8,033 bases of DNA from Actinomycetes bacterium (lineage in GTDB: Bacteria > Actinomycetota > Acidimicrobiia > Acidimicrobiales > Palsa-688): NCBI GenBank assembly GCA_021811865.1, contig JAKAQB010000113.1, positions 1-8,033 on the forward strand. The letters are read 5' to 3'. Below are positions 1 to 5,830 of the stretch, in pieces. The number at the start of each line of letters is the position of its first letter. Positions within the stretch are counted from its first letter, which is position 1. Under the pieces are notes generated by a model. It did no database searches. It had not been told where the DNA came from and worked only from the letters and a program-made list of their open reading frames with translations. The translations under genes and the position numbers were made by a program.

Positions 1-52
1 GACATATCAGGGACCTGACCGGCGCGGGCGCACGGTCGGATGGAGCGGCCGG

Positions 53-1531
53 GTGGCCCTGGCCGACGTGGTGAAGGATGCGGGCGCACTGCTGCTCGGG
101 ATGCTCGTCCCGGTCGGCTTCGCCCTCGCTCGTGGTGCTGGCGAGCTCGGCACCGCCGGCTTTCTGCGGGCAGTCGGAGGGCTCCTCGCCCTGGCGGCCG
201 GTGTGGCGTCCCTCATCGCCTGGAGGATCCTCGGGCGCGCCTTCGCCGCGCTGTTCGGCATCCTCATGACCGACTTCGCCCTGATCACGCTCGTGACGGC
301 GTTCGTGCCGGCTGGAGCCGCCGAGTCGCCCGTCTCGGTCTCGACCCTCGGGACGCTCGTGACGACCGGCATCTGCACTGCCGTCGGCTGGAAGCTGCTG
401 CGCACCCCGGAGGTGGACTCGGGCCTCGCCCCGATCCCGATCCTCGGCCTCAGCGTCGCGGGTGGCCTCGCCATCCTTGGCGCCCTGAGCCTCGTCGACT
501 CCCGCGGGCTCCTCGGGGGCGCACTCGGGACAGAGTGGGCGTGGATCGCTGCCCGAGCCTTCGCGACTCTTGTCTGGGGTGCCGGCGCCGGGTTGGCAGA
601 GCTCCGCCGCAGGGCCGGCGAGGGGGTGCCGGCCTGGGTCCCGGTGGTCTTCGGCGTCCTCGCCGCCGGCCAGCTCGAGCGGGCAGCCCTTCCCGTCGGC
701 GGGATCGCCGCTCTCGTCGGAAGCGGAATCATCCTCGGTGCCTTCGTCCTCGCCGCCACCGCCTCGCTCGGCGACCTGCGCTGGATCCTGCGCAGTCAGG
801 ACCGGCTCTCGATGAGCCTGCGGTTGGACCTGAACACCCTCCGCCGGGAGATGGAAGCCGAGCGGACCTCGCTCGAGGACCGGCTGCACGACCTGCGCAA
901 CGCGGTGGCGGCCCTGAGGTCGGCCGACACCACGCTGCGGCGGTACGCTGGCCGGCTCGACGAGGTCTCGCGCAGCAAGCTGGCCGACGCCCTCACGACC
1001 GAGCTCGGCCGCCTGCAGGTGCTCATCGAACCGGCGCGTAACGCCGACCCGGTCGAGTTCCCGATCGAGGAGGCGATCGCCCCCGTCGTCACGGTGGAGC
1101 GGAGCTACGGGGCGGACATCCGGCTCGACCTCGGCAAGCTGGTCGGTGTCGGCGACCCCGCCTCGCTTGCCCAGGTGATGCAGAACCTCCTCGAGAACTG
1201 CCGCCGCTACGCGGGCGAAGGCCCGGTCGAGGTCTCGGCAAGGGCGCGGGGCGGGCGCATCGAGCTCCGTGTGAGGGACCGCGGGCCCGGCATCCCCGAG
1301 CACGAGCGGGCCTCCATGTTCTCCCGGGGCGTCCGGGGCTCGTCCAGCGCGGAGACGAGCGGCAGCGGCCTCGGCCTGTTCATCGCCGCCCGCCTGATGA
1401 GAGAGATGGGCGGCAGTCTCCGCCTCGAGGAGACCCGCGGGGGTGGCGCCTGCTTCCTGGTAGAGGTGCCGATGGCACGCCGGAGCGGCGCCGACGCGGT
1501 CGCCGAGTCCGCGGTGACGGCGGCGCCATGA
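53..1531 (+). CDS. Membrane sensor histidine kinase of a two-component system
   Basis: A 492-residue protein. Residues about 1-240 are very hydrophobic and can be divided into roughly eight membrane segments (about 10-27, 37-57, 63-84, 97-113, 126-147, 160-180, 192-210, 215-238) with no large extracellular loop, so the sensor probably reads a signal in or near the membrane. A charged helical linker (about 250-275) leads to the phospho-acceptor box HDLRN with His279, then a HATPase domain: N box QNLLEN (377-382), G1 box DRGPGIP (409-415) and G2 box GSGLGLF (437-443). All catalytic boxes are present, so it should be active. The HDLRN box resembles the HD-x-RN type of Spo0B/CitA/AgrC-like kinases more than the HisKA_3 box usual for partners of LuxR-type regulators. 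GTG at 53 was chosen because GGAG lies seven bases upstream. The frame stays open to the window edge, so a longer N-terminus is possible. The stop overlaps the ATG of a mini-ORF leading to the regulator gene. The signal is unknown. Confidence 0.9.
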   Translation: MALADVVKDAGALLLGMLVPVGFALARGAGELGTAGFLRAVGGLLALAAGVASLIAWRILGRAFAALFGILMTDFALITLVTAFVPAGAAESPVSVSTLGTLVTTGICTAVGWKLLRTPEVDSGLAPIPILGLSVAGGLAILGALSLVDSRGLLGGALGTEWAWIAARAFATLVWGAGAGLAELRRRAGEGVPAWVPVVFGVLAAGQLERAALPVGGIAALVGSGIILGAFVLAATASLGDLRWILRSQDRLSMSLRLDLNTLRREMEAERTSLEDRLHDLRNAVAALRSADTTLRRYAGRLDEVSRSKLADALTTELGRLQVLIEPARNADPVEFPIEEAIAPVVTVERSYGADIRLDLGKLVGVGDPASLAQVMQNLLENCRRYAGEGPVEVSARARGGRIELRVRDRGPGIPEHERASMFSRGVRGSSSAETSGSGLGLFIAARLMREMGGSLRLEETRGGGACFLVEVPMARRSGADAVAESAVTAAP

Positions 1532-1602
1532 CTCCTCCCGCCCCCGGCAGCTCCACGCCTCGCCGGGTCACCGCCGAGCCCGGTGACGGGGTGGATGCAT
1601 GA
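1528..1602 (+). CDS. 24-residue mini-ORF bridging kinase and regulator genes
   Basis: The frame begins with ATG at 1528, overlapping the kinase stop as ATGA. It encodes 24 residues, rich in Pro and polar residues (MTPPAPGSSTPRR... ending GDGVDA), and ends with TGA at 1600-1602, which overlaps the regulator's ATG at 1599 as a second ATGA. The gap between the two larger genes is thus exactly spanned by an open frame with a coupled start and a coupled stop. The likely role, by inference, is translational: ribosomes finishing the kinase could reinitiate here and be handed on to the regulator. I recognise no peptide family. There is no clear Shine-Dalgarno of its own beyond GC-rich sequence in the kinase end. 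It could still be a coincidence in GC-rich DNA, where open frames are common. Confidence 0.35.
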   Translation: MTPPAPGSSTPRRVTAEPGDGVDA

Positions 1603-2294
1603 CCGAGACCGCCGTCTCGGCGTCCTCGTCCGAACGCCCGGCCCCGGTCCGTGTGGCGATCGTGGAGGACCACCAGCTGTTGTCGGCCTCGCTGTCGGTC
1701 GCTCTCAGCGCCGAGGGATACGAGCCGGTGGTGGCGCCGCTCGAGGAGGGGGTGCCGCCGCCATCGTTCTTCCGCGGGGTCAGCCCGGAGGTGACGCTCC
1801 TCGATCTCGACCTCGGCGGGGCCGGGTCCGGGAAGGGCGTGATCTCGTCTGCCACCGAGGCAGGATCCAAGGTCATCGTCGTCTCGGCCACGAGCGACGA
1901 GGCCGACATCGGGGAGTGCCTCGAGCTCGGGGCATGCGGCTTCGTCTCCAAGTCCGCTCCCTACGACGAGCTCCTCGGCGCCGTGACGGCCCTCCTCTCG
2001 GGCGGGGAGCTCACGCCGGAAGGGGAGAGGGACCGCCTGGTTCGCTGCGCCCGCCAGCGGAGGGTGGCGGTGGAGAAGGCTCTGGCGCCGTTCCACCAGC
2101 TGAGCCATCGCGAGACGGAGATCCTCCGCCAGCTCATGGCCGGGAAGTCGGTCGAGAGGATCGCCTCTGAGTCGGTGGTCTCGGAGGCGACCGTGAGGAC
2201 CCAGGTCCGTGCGATCCTGGTGAAGCTCGGCGTGAGGAGCCAGCTCGAGGCCGTCGCCATGGCGGCGCGGGCCGGTTGGCAGCTGACCGGCTGA
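1599..2294 (+). CDS. LuxR/NarL-family response regulator
   Basis: A 231-residue DNA-binding regulator, the likely phosphorylation target of the upstream kinase. The receiver domain (about 17-135) shows the acidic pair E23-D24 in VEDH, the phospho-acceptor D69 in LLDLD, S96/A97 in the VVSA strand (the switch Ser/Thr position) and the conserved Lys118 in FVSKS. A linker of about 30 residues follows. The C-terminal LuxR/GerE helix-turn-helix (about 167-230) starts with LSHRETEIL and contains SEATVRTQVRAILVKLGV, very close to the family consensus. Length is typical for NarL/FixJ-type proteins (200-230). ATG at 1599 has GGGGTGG just upstream and overlaps the TGA of the mini-ORF, so its translation is probably coupled to the kinase gene. 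DNA target and regulon cannot be read from the window; autoregulation or control of the neighbouring membrane-protein gene is only a guess. Confidence 0.95.
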   Translation: MTETAVSASSSERPAPVRVAIVEDHQLLSASLSVALSAEGYEPVVAPLEEGVPPPSFFRGVSPEVTLLDLDLGGAGSGKGVISSATEAGSKVIVVSATSDEADIGECLELGACGFVSKSAPYDELLGAVTALLSGGELTPEGERDRLVRCARQRRVAVEKALAPFHQLSHRETEILRQLMAGKSVERIASESVVSEATVRTQVRAILVKLGVRSQLEAVAMAARAGWQLTG

Positions 2295-2312
2295 GCCGCC
2301 CGGCGCGGCGGC
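2295..2312. terminator. Weak GC hairpin between convergent genes
   Basis: Directly after the regulator stop, GCCGCC (2295-2300) pairs with GGCGGC (2307-2312) across a six-base loop. It lies in the 31-base gap before the stop codon of the opposing DUF5305-like gene, where a bidirectional terminator is expected. There is no T-run, and short GC stems arise often by chance in DNA of this composition, so the call is tentative. Confidence 0.25.
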
Positions 2313-2325
2313 AGGTGTGCCCGGG

Positions 2326-3477
2326 TCAGTCGGAGGGGTGCAGACCGACGGCGTGGTTGCCGTTCCGACAGAGCATTGTCCCTTCGCCGGCGACCCGGGC
2401 CGGGCCATCGGGGCTCGGCGTCGTGACGGGGTACTCGTAGACGGTCCCGTTGTCGACCACGACGTAGCGCTCCACCTCGCCGCTCTCGCGGAGGACGGGG
2501 CACTCGAGGCGCTTGGCCATCTGCAACACGCCGTCGAAGGAGCTCACCTGGACGAGCGTCGCCCCGGTGGGAAGGCCCAGCATGTCGATCTCGACCAGGG
2601 CCGATCTGTAGCGGGCGGCAATGCGGACCCGCTCCTCGCTTGAGACGAACTCACCGAGGAGCGGGAAGGCGAAGCGAAGACCGCCGAGCAGCGAGGAGGA
2701 CAACAAGAGCGTCCAGCCGGACCTCGGCGACCGGGAGGTGGCCGAACATCACCGCTGGGCTCCCCCCTTGGGCCTCCGCGGCACCAGTGCTCACGTGCCG
2801 AAGAGACGAGGTGGGAGAGACCGGCGCGCTCGAGGCGGTGCTGCTTCCTGCCACCGCCGCGGCCGGGACGAGCGCCGAGCCGGTGAACTCGAAGCTCGCC
2901 GCCCCGTCAATGTGCGTGCGCACCACCGCCGTGGCGAGGGTTCCGCCGGCCCTCACGCTCGGAGTGACCTGGACGTTGTAGGTGGCGTTCTGCCCGCCGA
3001 GCGCCTTGGCGAACTGTGTCGCCACTGCGGACAGGCGGGCGAGCGGGAGGCGCGCCGAGGCGACGAAGCTCTCACCGCGAAAGGGTGTCACGGGCTGGAG
3101 CGGGATGCTGTCGGTGAGACTTGGCCGTCGCTCATGGTGGCGACGAGCTGTTCGGTGACCGAGAGTGAGCTGGCTGCCGACGAGGCGAAGCGGTAGTCGT
3201 AGGAGAGGTCGCGGGTCCAGATGGCCGACAGGTAGCCGGGCTGGCCCGTGGCCACCCGTCCGGTTCCCTGGACCGAGCGCGAGCTCACCGGGGTGGTGTA
3301 GGAGAGACTGGCCGACTGCTCGTAGGGGACGGTCAGGTAGACGGTGGACGGGCGGGTCCAGGCGAAGCCAGCGAGCACGGTGGCGGCGACCGCCACCAGC
3401 AGCGGTGCCACCGCGACGTCCAGGCGGTCGCGGGACCGGCCGCGCCGGCTCTTGCGGGCGCTCGAATCAGATCGCAC
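2326..3477 (-). pseudogene. DUF5305-like membrane protein gene, split by two indels
   Basis: Three minus-strand fragments read as one protein of about 383 residues. The N-terminal fragment (3477 to 3088) has a basic start, a membrane helix (about 21-40) and a beta-rich part beginning TVPYEQSASLSYTTP, the characteristic opening of DUF5305. The middle fragment (about 3121 to 2690) continues the extracellular domain (RGESFVASARLPL, VTPSVRAGGTL, FEFTGSALVP) and enters a second membrane helix (RLDALVVLLAA). The last (about 2690 to 2326) finishes the helix and gives the cytoplasmic tail (SSEERVRIAARYRSALVEI, then YVVVDNGTVYEYPV), again DUF5305-like. Frame changes sit near 3118 (consistent with one lost base) and near 2689 (one gained or two lost). 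The GTG start at 3477 has AAGGAGG at 3485-3491 with a seven-base spacer, an almost perfect ribosome site. Family function is unknown; by topology it is a bitopic envelope protein. It is either a recent pseudogene or an intact gene with sequencing errors. Confidence 0.75.
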
Positions 3478-3691
3478 GATGATGCCTCCTTCGTTGACGT
3501 CGCGTCCGGTGGCTGACCGGGAATGTCAGGACCCACACCAGCGCCGGCCCGACGGCGGCGACAACCGGGGTCCGGAGGTCGAGAGGATGTGACCGGCGCC
3601 GGGGAGGTGGATCCACTCGGCTCCGACGATCTCGGACCGGGCTCGTAGGAGTCGACGAGGTCGTGGTCGATGGCCTTGAAGAGATCTTCAG
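3478..3691. other. Spacer with a possible hydrolase-tail remnant
   Basis: These 214 bases lie between the antitoxin stop and the DUF5305-like start; apart from that gene's ribosome site no complete gene is visible. On the minus strand, one frame gives VAEDLFKAIDHDLVDSYEPG and, one base out of phase from about 3640, the next gives EIVGAEWIHLPGAGHIL, ending at TGA 3528-3526. The LPGAGH string resembles the last catalytic-histidine segment of alpha/beta hydrolases. No start codon or upstream body of such an enzyme exists here, so at most it is a fragment. It may also be chance. Confidence 0.2.
3485..3491 (-). promoter_or_regulatory. Strong ribosome binding site of the DUF5305-like gene
   Basis: On the minus strand this reads AAGGAGG, seven bases before GTG at 3477. 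It fixes the start of the DUF5305-like gene and shows that its 5' end is well preserved despite the downstream frame breaks. Confidence 0.75.
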
Positions 3692-3954
3692 CTACGCCCG
3701 GGGCGCTCGGCGGACGCCCTCGGAGACGGTGACGCCCTCGGCCTCCTGCCGCCGAACGACCGCGTGGCGAAGATCGTGCTCCAGGCGCACCGACTCCATC
3801 GCGTCGACCAGGGGTGGCCGCCCGGGCCTCCGGCGACGCCTCTTCAGCTGCACAGGCTCGTAACCGCGCGCCGCCTCCTCGACACACCGCTCGATCGATG
3901 CCTCGGTGATGGGCTCGCCGCTCTGGTCTGGCCGTAGGTGCGCTGGCTGGTCAT
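3692..3954 (-). pseudogene. CopG/ribbon-helix-helix antitoxin, one base short
   Basis: Antitoxin-like DNA-binding protein, about 87 residues if one base is restored. ATG at 3954 has GGAGG six bases upstream (3961-3965) and encodes MTSQRTYGQT. The frame then runs off; one base out of phase near 3923 it continues SGEPITEASIERCVEEAARG, then GRPPLVDAMESVRLEHDLR and ends VSEGVRRAPRA at TAG 3694-3692. The order (YGxT-(K/R)-SGxPIT, acidic helix, GY, GRPP, then ESVRL as the RHH beta strand with its two helices) matches the CopG/RHH antitoxins common in actinomycetes. Loss of one base in the codon between T and S explains the break exactly. Such antitoxins neutralise their toxin and bind their own promoter as dimers. 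The start overlaps the toxin-like stop as ATGA. As the sequence stands, the body is read in frame with the tail of the toxin-like gene from GTG 4012, giving an artificial 106-residue fusion. Confidence 0.75.
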
Positions 3955-4184
3955 CTCTCGCCTCCGCACAGTTCCTCGGAGCCGATCGCCGAAGCGGTGT
4001 GGCGTGACTCACCCGTTCCTCTCCTCCCGCGTCGACGAGAACCAGCTCGAGCGGGCTCCTGTCTGCCCGACGCAGGTGACGCGACGGACCTCGCCGAGTC
4101 CCATCGAGGTGACCGAGTGCGTGAGGGCGTGGTCGACGTCCTCGTCACGAACGCCGTGGCTCAGACGGAGTCGTGGATCTCCAC
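3951..4184 (-). pseudogene. Small toxin-like partner of the CopG antitoxin, three frame breaks
   Basis: Three reading frames hold consecutive pieces of one small protein. Frame one from GTG 4184 gives VEIHDSV. Frame two gives SHGVRDEDVDHALTHSV followed by RRVTCVGQTGA. Frame three gives LELVLVDAGGEERVSHATPL then RRS, and the last piece, back in frame one, gives SEELCGGER and a stop at 3953-3951. Restoring one base near 4163, 4052 and 3982 yields 78 residues with no gap. From memory, small actinobacterial proteins found beside this type of CopG antitoxin share the pattern HDSVxxHGV, (E/D)D(V/I)xHAL, a GLLELV-like strand and a final IHAMPLR-like motif. I do not have a secure family name, and activity as a toxin is inferred from position only. 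The final TGA overlaps the antitoxin ATG, the usual coupling of such pairs. An ATG at 4193 is followed by an in-frame TGA just before the chosen GTG. As sequenced, it cannot make the full protein. Confidence 0.6.
3961..3965 (-). promoter_or_regulatory. Ribosome binding site deciding the antitoxin start
   Basis: GGAGG on the minus strand, six bases before ATG 3954. It supports the MTSQRTYG start over the upstream GTG at 4012 that would fuse toxin tail and antitoxin body, and so supports the inferred frame break near 3923. Confidence 0.7.
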
Positions 4185-4330
4185 TCAGGACATGGAGTAG
4201 CCGATGGCGCCGCTCGAGACCCGCACCGGCTCGGCACCCGTGGAGGCTCCGAGCTGTCACGGCCCGCCGGACGCCGACGGGTCCGAGAATGCCTCGTGCC
4301 TGTCGCACCCGTCGACTACAAACAAGGCTG
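4185..4330. promoter_or_regulatory. Divergent promoter region between TA-like module and jet operon
   Basis: These 146 bases separate the minus-strand toxin-like gene from jetA and must contain promoters for one or both directions. No convincing -35/-10 pair is seen. TACAAA at 4317-4322, eight bases before the jetA GTG, could serve as a poor -10 element for a leaderless transcript. An inverted repeat GCTCGG (4229-4234) / CCGAGC (4249-4254), spaced by 14 bases, is a possible operator for the CopG protein, but such repeats are common by chance at this GC content. Confidence 0.3.
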
Positions 4331-5830
4331 GTGGAGCAGAGCACGGATCCGGGCCTCCGGGTCTTCGCCTACGTGGTTGCCGACAAGGCACGGCTCTACG
4401 TGGCGATCGTCGACGCCCTGATGGCCGCCAAGGAGCGCTTCGTGCTGCAGTTGCGCCCCGCAGAGGTCGCGCGTGACCTCGACGGCGGCACCCAGCCCAC
4501 CGACGTGGCCGACGCCCTCGAGGCACTGGCAGCCTGGGGCAACGTCACCAAGTTCTACGACACCGCCGCTCCGGACACCCTGGACCAGTTCTACGCCAAG
4601 CGGTTCCTGTACCAGCTGACCGAGGCGGGCGTCGCCGCTCACGAGGGCGTGCGGGCGGTCCGGCGGGCGGGGTTGGACACCGGGAGGCTGTCGGCCGTGC
4701 TGCTGCCCGGCATCGAGGAGCGCCTGGAGGCGATCCGCGCCGAGGGCGGCCATGTTGAGCCGGACGCGGCCCGCCTGTACAACGCGCTCATCGACCTGTT
4801 CGCCACCTTCACCACCTTGGCCGCCAACGCCGCCCGCTACATGCAGGACCTGGCGGTCGAGACCTCCACCATCGCTGCCGACGACGAGCGCTTCGTCGCC
4901 TACAAGCGAGCGGTGTTCGTCTACCTCGACGAGTTCGTGGGTCACCTGGCCGAGGCGGTGCCAGCCATCGCCGCGCTCATCAGCGACCTCGACGCCGGGA
5001 TGCCGCGGCTGCTCGAGATCGCCGCCCAGGCGGATGCGACCCCCACCGTCGCAGGGGAGGAGGACACCCTCGAGCGCGGCTTCGCCGAGCGGTGGGCCGG
5101 CGTGCGGGCTTGGTTCGTCCCAACCGGCGACACCGAGCCGATCGTGGCCTCCCTGCGCATGGCGATGCTGGAAGCGATCAACCGGATCCTCGCCGCCCTC
5201 GACCGGCTCAACGAGCGCCACCTGCGACGCGTGACCCGGGAGGCCGACTTCACGCAGCTGGCCCGCTGGTTCGCCGTCGCCGACGACGCCGACGCAGGTT
5301 TGTTGTGGGACCAGGCGTTCGGCCTGTACCCGGCTCGGCACTTCGCCGAGCGGGCCGGCGACGAGACCGAGGACCGTGGCCGCAGCTTCGCCGAGGCCAG
5401 CCCAGCGGAGGTGGCCCCCCGGTTGCGGGCGGCAGGCACCCGGGCACCACCGGGCCGGCCGGGCCGGGCGGCCGACTACTCGGACGCCAAGGCTGCCGGC
5501 CTGCTGCGGCTGCGGGCCGAGCGCCGCCGCATGGAGCAGGCGATGGCCCGCCTTGCCGCCCGCACCCCGACCCGCTTGTCGCAGCTGGGAGACCTCGACG
5601 CCGACGAGTTCGTTCAGTTCCTGGAGGTGCTCGCCGCCGCGCTCGGGGCCCGCCCCGGCCCACACGGCGCCCGAGTGGCACCGACCCCGCTCGGCACGGT
5701 GACGGTCCGCCCGATCTCCGAGAGGGCGGCGGAGGCGCGGATCGTGACCCCGTCCGGCACGTTCCGCTGCGCCGACCAATGGCTCGAGGTCGACCTTGCT
5801 GGTGGCGCCCGCCGGGAGGCCCGGGCATGA
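4331..5830 (+). CDS. jetA: Wadjet type II JetA (TIGR02677 / DUF2397 family)
   Basis: A 499-residue soluble protein. The N-terminus GLRVFAYVVADKARLYVAIV, then AAKERFVLQLRPAEVARDL (about 32-50), is the hallmark opening of TIGR02677/DUF2397. LAAWGNVTKFYD and QFYAKRFLYQLTEAG follow at about 70-100, as in a winged-helix domain, then a long helical middle, a basic-acidic helix near 383-410 and a small C-terminal domain. In Wadjet complexes JetA is the kleisin-like subunit linking the SMC heads and carrying JetB; for this type the role is inferred from family and operon order. GTG at 4331 was chosen because homology begins right after it. The frame is open back to 3938, but that 131-codon extension lies over the minus-strand TA-like genes and is Arg/Ser/Pro-rich shadow sequence. 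The ribosome site is weak (AAGG three bases before GTG), so a leaderless start is possible. Its stop overlaps the jetB start as ATGA. Reads cleanly without frame errors. Confidence 0.92.
   Translation: MEQSTDPGLRVFAYVVADKARLYVAIVDALMAAKERFVLQLRPAEVARDLDGGTQPTDVADALEALAAWGNVTKFYDTAAPDTLDQFYAKRFLYQLTEAGVAAHEGVRAVRRAGLDTGRLSAVLLPGIEERLEAIRAEGGHVEPDAARLYNALIDLFATFTTLAANAARYMQDLAVETSTIAADDERFVAYKRAVFVYLDEFVGHLAEAVPAIAALISDLDAGMPRLLEIAAQADATPTVAGEEDTLERGFAERWAGVRAWFVPTGDTEPIVASLRMAMLEAINRILAALDRLNERHLRRVTREADFTQLARWFAVADDADAGLLWDQAFGLYPARHFAERAGDETEDRGRSFAEASPAEVAPRLRAAGTRAPPGRPGRAADYSDAKAAGLLRLRAERRRMEQAMARLAARTPTRLSQLGDLDADEFVQFLEVLAAALGARPGPHGARVAPTPLGTVTVRPISERAAEARIVTPSGTFRCADQWLEVDLAGGARREARA

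Noticed and set aside
7..1041. Overlapping ORFs on both strands over the kinase N-terminus
   Set aside because: The kinase frame alone contains membrane segments and all kinase boxes; the others are low-complexity shadows.
3692..4012. 106-residue minus-strand ORF taken as one protein
   Set aside because: Its first part is the toxin-like C-terminal piece and its second part the antitoxin body; the antitoxin has its own ATG with GGAGG at 3954, so the fusion is an artefact of frame breaks.
3938..4330. 131-codon upstream extension of the jetA frame
   Set aside because: It is Arg/Ser/Pro-rich with no family resemblance and lies antisense to the recovered toxin-antitoxin-like genes; TIGR02677 similarity begins only just after GTG 4331.
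4316..5779. 487-residue minus-strand ORF over jetA
   Set aside because: Antisense to a clearly conserved gene; Gly/Val/Gln-rich composition is typical of an antisense GC-rich shadow.
5092..5826. Long open frame upstream of and in phase with jetB
   Set aside because: Shadow of jetA in another frame, Arg/Gly/Pro-rich; jetB homology starts at ATG 5827, which overlaps the jetA stop.
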